Notes: generated by a model from the letters alone, not told the origin. A DNA stretch of 64,000 bases from Amycolatopsis sp. WAC 01376 (GCF_003947415.1 NZ_QHKL01000011.1:62001-126000), one strand, 5' to 3'; shown: positions 18,005 to 28,024, numbered from the stretch's first letter. Numbers and translations: made by a program.

Positions 18005-18054
18005 GTAGCGAAGGCCTCCTTCCCTACCTTGAGAGTAGGAAAGGAGGCCTTCAC
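18005..18054. repeat. Intergenic hairpin, family B
   Basis: GAAGGCCTCCTTCCCTA pairs with TAGGAAAGGAGGCCTTC (one mismatch) around a short loop. Same core as 10814-10860 and 50938-50990. It lies 43 bp past the end of the mce operon and may terminate it. Confidence 0.85.
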
Positions 18055-18096
18055 GGAACGACGGCACCAGCAAGTAGGCGACTACTTGCGGAAGCG

Positions 18097-18765
<669 letters not shown>

Positions 18766-18776
18766 CCCGTCCTCCG

Positions 18777-19280
18777 TCAGGGCTTTCCGGTGTCGGTCAC
18801 CGGCACCTGGCCGAGCGACGTGACGCGCCACCCGTCCGGCGTGCGGTTCAGGCCGGCGCGGAACCGGTTGTGTTTGGTGACGGCTTCCCCGCCTTCGGGC
18901 CGGACTTCGAGTTCGACCGAGGCGATCACCTCGGCGGTCCCGCCGCCACTGTCCACTTCGGTCACCGCGGCGTCGACGACCCGGCCGGTGGTGACGGTCT
19001 TCGCCTGGTTGATCCGGCCGAGTCCGCCCTCGCGGTCGCGCGCCAGCTCTTCGTGCAGCGCACCGCCGGACAGGTTCAGCCAGTTCTGGTAGCCCTGTTC
19101 CGCCTGCCGATAGTCCAAAGTGGTCAGTGCGGTGACCGCCTGCCTGCCCACCTGCAACGCCTCCTCGCGGACCGTGGCCCGCGCGACGCCGTCGTCCCGG
19201 CTCGCGTCCCACCAGGAGTGGCCGAACCAGGCCGCCAGCGCCGTGGCGACCACTGCGAGGAGTGCGGCGATTCGAGTCAT
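18777..19280 (-). CDS. Mce-associated membrane protein, first
   Basis: 167 residues from ATG at 19280 (MTRIAALLAVVATALAAWFG). One N-terminal membrane helix, then a domain with the same outline as the gene after it (VGRQAVTALTTLDYRQAEQGYQNWLNLSGG, ending GWRVTSLGQVPV). Mas-type accessory subunit. It starts 5 bp after the stop of mceF in the same direction. Confidence 0.87.
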   Translation of the reverse strand: MTRIAALLAVVATALAAWFGHSWWDASRDDGVARATVREEALQVGRQAVTALTTLDYRQAEQGYQNWLNLSGGALHEELARDREGGLGRINQAKTVTTGRVVDAAVTEVDSGGGTAEVIASVELEVRPEGGEAVTKHNRFRAGLNRTPDGWRVTSLGQVPVTDTGKP

Positions 19281-19285
19281 GGCCT

Positions 19286-20386
19286 TCACCTTCCCGGCAC
19301 GTTCTGCGAACCGCGCACGTTCGTCGGGTTGCCCTTGGGCAGGGCACAGCGCGCCGCGGTGTTCAACGGGCGCGGCGACGTGTCGAGTCCGTCGCGGTAG
19401 CCGGTTCCGTAGCCGGTGACGCAAGGCGGCGGATCGAAGAACGTCAGCGAGAGGCCGACGCGCGCGCCGTCCGGCCCCATGATCGCGTGCCCGGCGGCGA
19501 CCGCTTTCGGCGCGGTGACCAGCAGTTGCTCGAGGCCGTCCTGTCGTGTTTCCAGTACGTCCGCGGTGGTCAGCAGGTTCGCCAGCAGGATGCCGAGGCT
19601 CGGGCCGGTCTCCCGCAGAAGCGTGCTGACCTCGTTCGCGGCCGCCGGGACGGCCGGGATCAGCCGTCGCAGATCGCCGTCGGAGCTCTTCAGTGTCGCG
19701 GCGAGCAGTTTCGCGTTGGCGCCGAACGAGCGGATCGCGTCCGCCTGCGACATCTGTGTGTCGAGCACGGTCTGCGCGTCGGTCACGAACCTGGTCAGCG
19801 GCCCGACGTGCGCGCTCGCTTCCCGCACGAACTCGATCCCCCGCCCGACGAGCTGGTCCAGCGCCGGGCCCGCGTCGGACGTCGCGTTGTACAGCTCGTC
19901 GACCACGGTCCGCAGGGCCGGTTTCGGCACCGAGTTGGCGAAAGAGTCCACACTGGACAGCACGACGTCCACCGGCAGCGGGATCTTCGTATCCGCCTCG
20001 CTGATCACCGAACCGTCCTGCAGCATGGCGCCGTCGCCACGCCGAGGCCGCAGGTCGACGTACTGCTCGCCGACGGCGGACCGGTTCGCGACGACGGCTT
20101 CGGTGTCCGCCGGCACTTCCGGGGCGCCCGGATCGATTTCGAGATCCACCTCCATCCCGGAGGCGGTCAGCCGCAGTTCGCCGACCCTGCCGATCGGCAC
20201 GCCCCGATAGGTGACCTCGGCGTTGCCGAAGATCCCGCCGCCGGTGGCGAGCCGCACTTTGACGGTGTACCCGCGGTCCAGCACCAGTTTGTCCAGCCCC
20301 GCGTACGTCGCGCCGACATACGCGACACCGAGGACCGCGATCACCACGAAGACCACCAGCTGGGCGCGGACGAATCTGGTCAGCAT
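19286..20386 (-). CDS. mceF: Mce family protein MceF
   Basis: 366 residues: N-terminal membrane helix (LVVFVVIAVLGVAYVG), MlaD/Mce beta-barrel domain (about 40-115; motif YRGVPIGRVGEL), then the long alpha-helical needle region to about 300, and a C-terminal tail with two cysteines. Sixth Mce subunit of the hexamer that forms a hydrophobic channel for lipid import across the periplasm-like space. Its ATG overlaps the mceE stop by one base (TGATG), indicating translational coupling. Confidence 0.93.
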   Translation of the reverse strand: MLTRFVRAQLVVFVVIAVLGVAYVGATYAGLDKLVLDRGYTVKVRLATGGGIFGNAEVTYRGVPIGRVGELRLTASGMEVDLEIDPGAPEVPADTEAVVANRSAVGEQYVDLRPRRGDGAMLQDGSVISEADTKIPLPVDVVLSSVDSFANSVPKPALRTVVDELYNATSDAGPALDQLVGRGIEFVREASAHVGPLTRFVTDAQTVLDTQMSQADAIRSFGANAKLLAATLKSSDGDLRRLIPAVPAAANEVSTLLRETGPSLGILLANLLTTADVLETRQDGLEQLLVTAPKAVAAGHAIMGPDGARVGLSLTFFDPPPCVTGYGTGYRDGLDTSPRPLNTAARCALPKGNPTNVRGSQNVPGR

Positions 20387-21363
20387 CAGCGGCCACCACT
20401 GTTCTTGAAGGTCAGGAAGGTGTTCAGGTAGTCACCGCGGATGGCCTCGAGCGCGGCGTCGGGGAACGGGAAGGTGAAGATCATCTCCATCGCCTTCGGC
20501 AGCTTGTCCCCCGAGTCGGCCAGTTTCCGCAGCAGCGGTTCGAGTGCCTTCAGATCCGCGACGAGGTCATCCTTGCTGCGGTTCACCGTCTCGACCGCGA
20601 CCGAAGTGAGCCCGTCCAGCGACTTCAGCATCCCGACCAGCGCCTGACGCTGCTGGTTCAGCACCTCGATCCCAGGGGTGAGCCCGTTCAGGGTCGCCTT
20701 GATCTCCTCGGTGTTCGCGTTCAGTGTCACCGCGAGTTTGTTGACGCTCTCGATGGCCCGGGTGATCTCGGCCTTGTGTTCGTCGAGCCCGCGCACGAAC
20801 TTGTCCAAATTGGACAGGAGGCTGCGGGCCGCGCTTTCCTTGCCGCCGAGCGCGTCGTTGAGTTCGCGGGTGATGTTCTGCACCTGCGCGACGCCTCCAC
20901 CATTGAGCAGCAGGGAAAGCGCGCCGAAGACCTCCTCGATCTCCGGGGTCAGCGACGAACGCGCCAGCGGGATCACCGCGCCGTCGGCCAACCGCCCGCT
21001 CGGGGTGCCGTCGTCCGGTGGCGCGAGCTCGACGAACTTCTCGCCGAGGATGCTCGCCTGCCGCAGCCGCGCGACGGCGTTGGCAGGCAGGTTCACGTCC
21101 CCGTTGAGCAGCAGCCCGACCACCGCGCTGCGACCGTCCGGCGCCAGTTCGACGGTCCGCACCTGGCCGACCGGGACGTCGTTGATCTTCACCCCGGATT
21201 GCGGCACCAGATCCAGCACGTTGCTGAAACTGGCCGTGACGTGGATCGGCCGTTCGCCCAGCGCGGCGCCGCCCGGCAGCGGGATGTCGTAGACGTCGAC
21301 ACCGCCGCTGCACCCGGTGGCGGCCAGCACGAGGATCAGGACGGCAGCGAGCCGGGTTTTCAT
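20386..21363 (-). CDS. mceE: Mce family lipoprotein MceE
   Basis: 325 residues from ATG at 21363. The signal sequence ends in the lipobox AATGC with Cys18, as expected for the MceE/LprK member, which is lipid-anchored. MlaD domain about 38-118 (INDVPVGQVRTVEL), then helical needle. Its start overlaps the mceD stop by four bases (ATGA). Part of the heterohexameric lipid conduit. Confidence 0.94.
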   Translation of the reverse strand: MKTRLAAVLILVLAATGCSGGVDVYDIPLPGGAALGERPIHVTASFSNVLDLVPQSGVKINDVPVGQVRTVELAPDGRSAVVGLLLNGDVNLPANAVARLRQASILGEKFVELAPPDDGTPSGRLADGAVIPLARSSLTPEIEEVFGALSLLLNGGGVAQVQNITRELNDALGGKESAARSLLSNLDKFVRGLDEHKAEITRAIESVNKLAVTLNANTEEIKATLNGLTPGIEVLNQQRQALVGMLKSLDGLTSVAVETVNRSKDDLVADLKALEPLLRKLADSGDKLPKAMEMIFTFPFPDAALEAIRGDYLNTFLTFKNSGGR

Positions 21364-22364
21364 TTCGCCCCCGAGAATTCGGTGAGGTTCCCTCGGCCGT
21401 CCAGTGTTCCGGCGCCCGGGTTGTACGCGCCGAGGACGTTCGCCAGCGCGTTCGGCGCCGCGTCGAGCGCCTCGCTCAGCGAAGCCTTCTGCTGGCTGAG
21501 CACCTTGGTGATCTCGGCGAGTTTGTCCACATCGGACTTCACCTTCCCGCGGTTGTCCTTGATGAAGCCCTGCACGACGCCGAGCGCCTCGGTGAGTTCG
21601 GTCATCGCACCGGAGAACTGGTCCCGCTGATCGGCCAGGATCTTGCTGATCGAGGAGATCTGCTGGATCGCCTGCTTCACCTGGCCGTCGTTCGAAGCGA
21701 GCATCGCGGTGAACTTGCTGATGTTGTCGACGGTGTTGAACAGATCGTCCTTCGAATCGCTCGCCGTACGGGCGAATTCGCCGAGGTTCTTGATCGCCTC
21801 GCCGAGTTTGCCGCCGTTGCCGTCGAGGTAGGCCGCGGCCTTGGTCAGGACATCGCTGACCGCGCCGTCCCGGTTGGCGCCCTTCGGCCCCAGCGCGGTC
21901 ATCAGCTGGTTGAGGCTGCCCAGGAGTTCGTCGACCTCGACCGGGGTCACGGTGCGCTCCGGCGGGATCCGGGCGTCGCCGCCCAGCTCCGGCCCGCCCA
22001 CGTACACCGGCGTGAGCTGCACGTACCGGTCGGCGACCAGGCTCGGCGTGATCACGACGGCGCCGACGTCGGCGGGCAGTTTGACGTCGGGCCGGACCGT
22101 CATGGTCACCTCGACGTTCGTTCCCCGCGGCTCGACCTTGGTCACCGAACCGATCGGGACCCCGAGCACGCGCACCTCGGTGTTCGGGTACACCCCGACG
22201 GTCGCGGTGAAGAACCCGGTCACGACGCGGTCGGCCTGCCGGGTCAGCAGCGGCCAGGCGGCCGTGACGAGAAGTGCGACGACGACGGCGAACGCGAGCC
22301 GCCGCACCCAGGACCGTCGCCGGGCCTGTCCGCCGAGATCGGCCAGCGTGAAGTGGCGCCCCAT
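21360..22364 (-). CDS. mceD: Mce family protein MceD
   Basis: 334 residues. Basic N-terminus, membrane helix (about 23-41), MlaD domain (LGVPIGSVTKVEP), helical region with many Gln/Ser/Lys heptads, Pro/Gly-rich tail. Overlaps the mceC stop by one base. The C-terminal tail is short compared with mycobacterial MceD. Confidence 0.92.
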   Translation of the reverse strand: MGRHFTLADLGGQARRRSWVRRLAFAVVVALLVTAAWPLLTRQADRVVTGFFTATVGVYPNTEVRVLGVPIGSVTKVEPRGTNVEVTMTVRPDVKLPADVGAVVITPSLVADRYVQLTPVYVGGPELGGDARIPPERTVTPVEVDELLGSLNQLMTALGPKGANRDGAVSDVLTKAAAYLDGNGGKLGEAIKNLGEFARTASDSKDDLFNTVDNISKFTAMLASNDGQVKQAIQQISSISKILADQRDQFSGAMTELTEALGVVQGFIKDNRGKVKSDVDKLAEITKVLSQQKASLSEALDAAPNALANVLGAYNPGAGTLDGRGNLTEFSGAK

Positions 22365-23374
22365 CAGCGTCCTCCCTTCCTTGACGGCATGCAGCTGCCC
22401 GGTGTGCCACCGGTCGGGACGAGCCCGCAGATGTAGGTGTCGATCCAGCGGCCGTTGCCGACCGCGTTGCCGAGCAACCGGTAGAAGGGGCCGGCCAGCC
22501 GCAGGCTCTCGGTGAGCTTGTCCTGGTTGCGGAGCAGCACGGTGGCCACGCGATCGAGCTGGTCCAGCGCGGGGCCGAGCGTCTTCTGGTTGTCCGCAAC
22601 CAGTCCCTTGAGCTGCACCGACAGGTTCTTCACGCCGCTGAACAGTTTGGCGATGGCGTCCTTGCGCGCGTTCAGCTCCGTGAGCAGCGTGTTGCCGTCG
22701 CGGATCAGCGCCTCGATCTGCTGTGACCGCTCGCCGAGGGTCTGGGACACCTTGTTCGTGTTCTGGAACAGCTTCACCAGCTCCTCGTCGCGCGACGCGA
22801 GCGTCTTGGACAGCGCGGTGATGCCGTCGAAGGCCGTCCGGACCTCCTGCGGGGTGGAGGCGCCGAGCGTTTCCGACATCGTCCCGAACGCCTTCGCCAG
22901 CTGGTCGGTGTCGATCGCGCCGACCGTGTTCGCGAGGTCGTTGAACACCGTGGTGACGTCGTAGGGCGAACTGGTGCGCTGCACCGGGATCGGCTCGTCC
23001 GGATCGAGTTCCCCGTTGCCGACCGGATCGAGGACCAGGTTCTTCTGCCCCAGCAAGGTCTTGATCTTGATCGCCGCGGTGGTGCGGTTGCCGATCCAGG
23101 TGTCCTTGACCCGGAACAGGACCTTGACGCGACCGCCGTCCAGCAGGACGTCGGACACCTCGCCGACCTTCACCCCGGCGACCCGGACCTCGTCGTTGCG
23201 TTTGAGCCCGGCGGCTTCGGTGAACTCGGCCGCGTACGTGGTGCCGCCGCCGACCAGCGGGAGGTCGTCGGAGAAGAAGACGGCCGAGCCCGCCGCGGCC
23301 ATCAGCACCGCCGTGACGGTGCCGACGACGATCGGGTTGCGACTGCGGAAGGGTTTGATCCTCGGCGCTTTCAC
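22364..23374 (-). CDS. mceC: Mce family protein MceC
   Basis: 336 residues from GTG at 23374 (MKAPRIKPFRSRNP), which makes a GTGA overlap with the mceB stop; a longer frame upstream is ignored for that reason. Membrane helix about 16-34, MlaD domain (VAGVKVGEVSDVLL), helical needle, and a C-terminal segment WIDTYICGLVPTGG with cysteines typical of Mce tails. Confidence 0.92.
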   Translation of the reverse strand: MKAPRIKPFRSRNPIVVGTVTAVLMAAAGSAVFFSDDLPLVGGGTTYAAEFTEAAGLKRNDEVRVAGVKVGEVSDVLLDGGRVKVLFRVKDTWIGNRTTAAIKIKTLLGQKNLVLDPVGNGELDPDEPIPVQRTSSPYDVTTVFNDLANTVGAIDTDQLAKAFGTMSETLGASTPQEVRTAFDGITALSKTLASRDEELVKLFQNTNKVSQTLGERSQQIEALIRDGNTLLTELNARKDAIAKLFSGVKNLSVQLKGLVADNQKTLGPALDQLDRVATVLLRNQDKLTESLRLAGPFYRLLGNAVGNGRWIDTYICGLVPTGGTPGSCMPSRKGGR

Positions 23375-24384
23375 CGGCACCGTCCCTGGGTCGACGGGAT
23401 ACCGACCGGCGGGCCGCCCGGTGCGGGTGGCGCGTCCGATTTGACCGAGCACAGATAGAAGTTGAACCACGAGCCGTACGAGACCATCGCGCCGATGCGG
23501 TCCAGCTTCTTCGGGAGGTTCGTCAGGAACTGCTCGAACACGGGGGTGTTGTCGGCGAGGTTCTTCGACAGGTCCCCGAGGGTGTCGATACTGGCCTTCA
23601 ACGGCGCGCGGCCGTCCTGGAGCAGGCCCGCGGTGGCGGTGGTGAGCTCGCCGAGCCCGCCGATCGCCTGCCCGATGGGTTTCGCGTCACCGGCCAGCCC
23701 GGAGACCAGCTGCGCCGTGACGTCGACGAGTTTGTCGAACTGATCGCCTTGGGAGTTCAGCGTGTCGAGCACCGTGTTGAGGTTCCCGACCACCTGGCCG
23801 ATCAGCTCGTCCTTGCCCGCCAAGGTGCTCGTGAGCGAGGCGGTGTGTTCGAGCAGGCTGTCGACGGTGCTCCCCTCGCCCTGCAGCACCTGGACGATCT
23901 CGAACGACAGCTGGTTGACGTCGTTCGGCGACAGCGCCTGGAACAGCGGTTTGAACCCGTTGAACAACGCTGTGAGATCCAGTGCCGGCTGTGTCCGCTC
24001 CGGCGGGATCAGCGCGCCCTCGTCCATTACCGCCGGCCCGTCCGGGCCCGGATCGATCGAGAGATACCGCTGGCCGACGAGGTTGCGGTACCTGATGGTG
24101 ACCGTGGCACCCGACGTGAGCCGTCGCTTGTTCTCGATCGAGAACCGCACGTCCGCCAGCCTCCGCTCGACCACCCCGACCGAATCCACCTGGCCGATGC
24201 GGACACCGGACATGCGGACCTCGTCGCCGGGGTTGACCGACGTGGCGTCGGTGAACCTGGCGGTGTAACCGACCGTCGTGCCGACACCGGAGTTGGCGAT
24301 GGTGATGGCCAGGATCCCGGTCGCCACCACGGTGATCACGAAGAAGATCAGGCCTTTGATCGCAGGCCCCGCGACACCCCTCAT
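23371..24384 (-). CDS. mceB: Mce family protein MceB
   Basis: 337 residues from ATG at 24384 (MRGVAGPAIKGLIFF), overlapping the mceA stop by four bases. Membrane helix about 11-29, MlaD domain (MSGVRIGQVDSVGV), then needle helices and the tail YGSWFNFYLCSVK characteristic of MceB/C-type subunits. Confidence 0.93.
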   Translation of the reverse strand: MRGVAGPAIKGLIFFVITVVATGILAITIANSGVGTTVGYTARFTDATSVNPGDEVRMSGVRIGQVDSVGVVERRLADVRFSIENKRRLTSGATVTIRYRNLVGQRYLSIDPGPDGPAVMDEGALIPPERTQPALDLTALFNGFKPLFQALSPNDVNQLSFEIVQVLQGEGSTVDSLLEHTASLTSTLAGKDELIGQVVGNLNTVLDTLNSQGDQFDKLVDVTAQLVSGLAGDAKPIGQAIGGLGELTTATAGLLQDGRAPLKASIDTLGDLSKNLADNTPVFEQFLTNLPKKLDRIGAMVSYGSWFNFYLCSVKSDAPPAPGGPPVGIPSTQGRCR

Positions 24385-25604
24385 CGGACGGTCACCTCCG
24401 TACCGCGCAAGGCCGGGCCCACGAGCACGCTGCTCCAGTCCGGGACCTCGGCCGGCTTCATCCCGAGCGACGGCGCCAGCAGTTCGGCGACCAGCCCCCG
24501 CTCCCCCTTCGAATTGGCCGGGCCGAGGTCCCCATCGGCGGCGAACGCCACCGCCGCCGAAGCCCCGCCGCCGCCGTAGCACCGCGGGCCGCCCTTCTGG
24601 TCGAACCGCGGATCGTCCCGGCCGGGCACGTATTTGTCGCGCGGGTCGTGGACGGACAGCGTCACGTGCAGCCCCGGCTCGCCGGTGCCCTTGCCCAAAG
24701 CCTTCTCCATCACCGGTTTGAGCCGGTTCACCGCGTCGAACAGGCAGGGCAACTGGGGTGAGTAACGGGAAAGCAGCTCCAGGGTCGGCCTGCTCTTCAC
24801 GCTGACGCCGATGATGTTGTCCTTGTTCTGCACCAGGAACTTGTTCATGTCACCGCTGGCGGTGGTGACGCTGCTGTACAGCTTGTCGAGATCCGCACGA
24901 GTGTCCACAATGGTCTTCGCCGTCGTCGAGAGATCCGAAAGGGCCTTGAGGATGTCCGGCGCCGCCCCGGTGTACAGGTCCGCCACGTCGGCGAGGCCGC
25001 TGATGTCGGCCTTGAACTGCGGCATCAGCGGGTTCACCTGGCCGAGCAGGTCGTTGAGCTGGACGATGCTGTCCCCCAAGGATTTCCCGCGGTTGTCGAG
25101 GGCGAGCGAGATCGCGCCGAGTGAACTGTTCAGCTTCTGCGGCTGCACCGCCCGCAGCAGCGGCAGCAGATCGCCGAGGACGCGTTCCAGTTCGATCGCG
25201 TTGGAAGACCGGTCCTGGCCGATGACGTCGCCATCTTGCAGCGAGCCTCCTTCCGGCCGGTCCGGAAGCACGAGATTGACGTAACGCTCACCGAAGACCG
25301 TCTTCGGCAACAGCCGGGCCGAGATGTTGCGTGGCAATTGATCGATCTTCGCCGGGTCGATCGCGAGGTCGATCTCCGCGCCGTCCGCACTGCCCCGGAC
25401 CGCCCTGACCTCGCCGAACGGGACCCCTCGGACCTTGACCTCGGCCGGCGGGGCCAGCTGATTGCCGACCCGGTCCGTCTTGAGCGTGACCAGTTCCGCG
25501 CGGTCGAAGTCCTTGTTGAAGATGGCCACGGAGAGCCAGCCGAGCAGCACCAGGATGACGAGGAAGATCACCCCGGCCGCCTGTGTCCGTGCCCGCGCGC
25601 TCAT
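24381..25604 (-). CDS. mceA: Mce family protein MceA
   Basis: 407 residues from ATG at 25604 (MSARARTQAAG), overlapping the YrbEB stop by four bases. Membrane helix about 9-28, MlaD domain (VRGVPFGEVRAVRG), long helical part and an extended C-terminal domain (about 280-407) that is the longest of the six subunits, as usual for MceA. The tail contains a GGGGASAAVAF stretch. Confidence 0.93.
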   Translation of the reverse strand: MSARARTQAAGVIFLVILVLLGWLSVAIFNKDFDRAELVTLKTDRVGNQLAPPAEVKVRGVPFGEVRAVRGSADGAEIDLAIDPAKIDQLPRNISARLLPKTVFGERYVNLVLPDRPEGGSLQDGDVIGQDRSSNAIELERVLGDLLPLLRAVQPQKLNSSLGAISLALDNRGKSLGDSIVQLNDLLGQVNPLMPQFKADISGLADVADLYTGAAPDILKALSDLSTTAKTIVDTRADLDKLYSSVTTASGDMNKFLVQNKDNIIGVSVKSRPTLELLSRYSPQLPCLFDAVNRLKPVMEKALGKGTGEPGLHVTLSVHDPRDKYVPGRDDPRFDQKGGPRCYGGGGASAAVAFAADGDLGPANSKGERGLVAELLAPSLGMKPAEVPDWSSVLVGPALRGTEVTVR

Positions 25605-26440
25605 CCGGAGACCTTCACCGTCGTGGTGGCGCCCCAGATCGCCAGGCTGAGGAACAGGTCGAGCACGCTGATCAGCACGATCGACGTCCGCACCGCGCGG
25701 CCGACCGCGACCCCGACGCCCGCCGGGCCGCCCGCGGCGCGATAGCCGTAAAAGCAGTGCGTGAGGATGACGCCGACGCTGAACACGAGGACCTTGACGA
25801 ACGACCACAGGACGTCTTCAGGCGGTAGGAACAGCGAGAAGTAGTGGTCGTAGGTTCCGCCGGACTGCCCGAAGAAGACGACCGTGGTCACCCGCGAACC
25901 GAGATACGAGATCAGCAGACCGATCACGTAGAGCGGGATGATCGCGATGAACCCGGCCACGATCCGGGTGGTGACCAGGTACGGCATGCTGCGCACGGCC
26001 ATCACTTCGAGCGCGTCGATCTCCTCGGAGATCCGCATGGCGCCCAGCTGCGCGGTGAACCCGGCGCCGACCGTCGCGGACAACGCGAGCCCCGCCGAGA
26101 GCGGCGCGATCTCGCGCGTGTTGAAGTACGCGGTGAGGAAGCCGGTCATCGCGGAGATGTTGATCTGGTTCAACGCGCTGAAACCCTGCAGCCCCACCGT
26201 GATCCCGGTGAACACGCACAGGCCGACCATCACGCCGACGGTGCCGCCGATCACCGCCAGCGCCCCGCTGCCGAAGGTCACCTCGGCGAGCAGGCGCACC
26301 ACTTCGCGGAAATAACGGGTGACGGCCATCGGGATCGCCGCGAGCGCGCGGATGTAGAACAGCAACTGGTCGCCCAGCTCGAAAAGACTGTTGCCGGGGC
26401 GTTTCAACGCTTCCTTGGCCCGTTCGGGGACGCTGGTCAC
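25601..26440 (-). CDS. yrbE: MlaE/YrbE permease, second
   Basis: 279 residues, MlaE-type ABC permease with five or six membrane helices and the conserved cytosolic coupling segment MRISEEIDALEVMAV. Forms the inner-membrane permease with the other YrbE; ATP is supplied by an MceG/MlaF ATPase encoded elsewhere, since none is present here. Four bases separate it from the preceding permease gene. Confidence 0.95.
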   Translation of the reverse strand: MTSVPERAKEALKRPGNSLFELGDQLLFYIRALAAIPMAVTRYFREVVRLLAEVTFGSGALAVIGGTVGVMVGLCVFTGITVGLQGFSALNQINISAMTGFLTAYFNTREIAPLSAGLALSATVGAGFTAQLGAMRISEEIDALEVMAVRSMPYLVTTRIVAGFIAIIPLYVIGLLISYLGSRVTTVVFFGQSGGTYDHYFSLFLPPEDVLWSFVKVLVFSVGVILTHCFYGYRAAGGPAGVGVAVGRAVRTSIVLISVLDLFLSLAIWGATTTVKVSG

Positions 26441-26444
26441 GGGA

Positions 26445-27248
26445 TCAGGTTCCCTTCGCCGGGACGAGCTGCAGGTACAGCGCGGTCAGGATGGTGTTGA
26501 CGAAGAACAGGAGCAGGAACGTGATCACCACCGACTGGTTGACGACGTCACCGACGCCTTTGGGGCCACCCTTGGGATTCAGCCCCCGGTAGGCCGCGAC
26601 GACGCCGGCGAGGAAACCGAAGATGAACGCCTTGATCGAGCTGACCACGAGGTCGGGCAGCTGGGCGAGCGCGTTGAAACTCGCGAGGTACGCGCCCGGG
26701 GTGCCGCCCTGCACGATGACGTTGAAGAAGTAGCCGCCGAGCACGCCGACGACACTGACCAAACCGTTCAGCAGCACCGAAACGCCGATGGCCGCCTGCA
26801 CACGGGGCACGATCAGCCGGTGGATCGGCGAAACGCCGAGCACCTCCATCGCGTCGATCTCCTCGCGGATGGAGCGGGCACCGAGGTCCGCGCAGATCGC
26901 CGAACCACCCGCGCCCGCGATGATCAGCGTGGTCACGATCGGGCTGGCCTGCTGCACCACGGCGAGGACACTCGCGGCGCCGTTGAACTGCTGCGCGCCG
27001 ATCTGGCTCGTGAGCGAACCGAGTTGCAGCGAGATCACCGCGCCGAACGGGATCGACACGAGGATCGCCGGCGTGATCGACACACTGGCGATGAACCAGA
27101 ACTGCTGGATGAACTCGCGAACCTGCACCGGACGGCGGAACATCGCGAGGACGACATCGATCCCCATGGCGCACATGCGGCCGAATTCGCGCAGTCCCGC
27201 GGCGGCCTTCTCCGGCGCGCGGGCGAGCAGGGCGACAGGATTGGCCAT
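26445..27248 (-). CDS. yrbE: MlaE/YrbE permease, first
   Basis: 267 residues from ATG at 27248 (MANPVALLARAPE); a longer frame upstream overlaps the preceding gene and is discarded. Coupling segment SIREEIDAMEVLGV, membrane helices throughout, GxYF(F)N motif. Pairs with the second permease. It starts only 2 bp after the stop of the secreted protein gene upstream, which therefore belongs to the same operon. Confidence 0.94.
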   Translation of the reverse strand: MANPVALLARAPEKAAAGLREFGRMCAMGIDVVLAMFRRPVQVREFIQQFWFIASVSITPAILVSIPFGAVISLQLGSLTSQIGAQQFNGAASVLAVVQQASPIVTTLIIAGAGGSAICADLGARSIREEIDAMEVLGVSPIHRLIVPRVQAAIGVSVLLNGLVSVVGVLGGYFFNVIVQGGTPGAYLASFNALAQLPDLVVSSIKAFIFGFLAGVVAAYRGLNPKGGPKGVGDVVNQSVVITFLLLFFVNTILTALYLQLVPAKGT

Positions 27249-27250
27249 CG

Positions 27251-28024
27251 TCAGGCTCCGCATCCGTTGGGGGGCGGGCCCGAGCCGACGCACCGCAGCA
27301 CGAGGTTGGTGACCAACGTGTTGCCGGGGCCGGAGACCAGGCCGGTGAGCAACGGGCTCAGGTCTTCGCGCACGCCGCACCCGCTGAACCCGGGCGTCGT
27401 GAAGGTGCTGGTGACCTTCACCGGCGAGGCGGGAAACGCGAGCGGCACCAGGGCTTTGATGTTCACCGATACCGACTGCGCGGTCCGGCAGTTCGGGCCG
27501 ACGTCGAGGACCTTGCCGTCCACTTTGACGTTCGAGAGCTTGATGAACACCTTGTTGGTGACGTCGGTGTGCGCGCAGATGTTGGTGCCGACCTCCTTGC
27601 AGTCGCCCGTGGCGCCGGTGTCCACGTCGACGACACCGGTCGCGTCGCCGTCCGGGATGAGTTCGACGGTGCCGGTGGCGGGCATGAACCGGAAGGAGAT
27701 GAAGTAGCTCGACGTCGACGGGATGGCGAGTTTGCCGGTGATCGGCGATGTGTCGCTGAAACCGAGGATCGACCCGTCGAACCGGCCCTGCGGGAACGTG
27801 ATGTCCGAGCCGAGTTTCGCGACGCGGCTCGTCGTGGGCTGCTTATCGTCGCCGACGTAGAAGCCGAACTTCAATCCGGCCTGCGCGGCGGCGGGCGGCT
27901 TTTCGGGTTCGGCCTGCTGGATCCGCGCGGGTTCGGCGGAGGCGGAAGCCAAGGAAAGCGCCCCCAGCCCCAGCAGCACCGGGAGCAGGAAGGCGCGCGG
28001 AACGCGCCCGGTCATCACTGACAT
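27251..28024 (-). CDS. Secreted protein heading the mce operon
   Basis: 257 residues, ATG with GAGGAAG upstream. Signal peptide about 1-31 (FLLPVLLGLGALSLASASA). The mature protein is beta-rich with five or six cysteines and ends with GCGVREDLSPLLTGLVSGPG NT, a motif shared with the C-termini of the three DUF6801-like proteins in the window, although the N-terminal block is absent. I know no function for it. Being the first gene of the mce transcript, it may be an extracellular lipid-binding or docking partner of the importer (inference). Confidence 0.82.
   Translation of the reverse strand: MSVMTGRVPRAFLLPVLLGLGALSLASASAEPARIQQAEPEKPPAAAQAGLKFGFYVGDDKQPTTSRVAKLGSDITFPQGRFDGSILGFSDTSPITGKLAIPSTSSYFISFRFMPATGTVELIPDGDATGVVDVDTGATGDCKEVGTNICAHTDVTNKVFIKLSNVKVDGKVLDVGPNCRTAQSVSVNIKALVPLAFPASPVKVTSTFTTPGFSGCGVREDLSPLLTGLVSGPGNTLVTNLVLRCVGSGPPPNGCGA

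Larger units (their letters stand above)
17728..18096. other. Intergenic hairpin array between convergent units
   Basis: 369 bases between the stop of PucR copy 4 and the stop of the leftward mce operon. The region is almost filled by four separate long hairpins of different sequence (entries below) and has no gene. Confidence 0.85.

Noticed and set aside
17734..18054. Hairpin array considered as a CRISPR or attachment site
   Set aside because: The four hairpins differ in sequence, there are no spacers of constant length, no cas genes, no integrase and no tRNA nearby.
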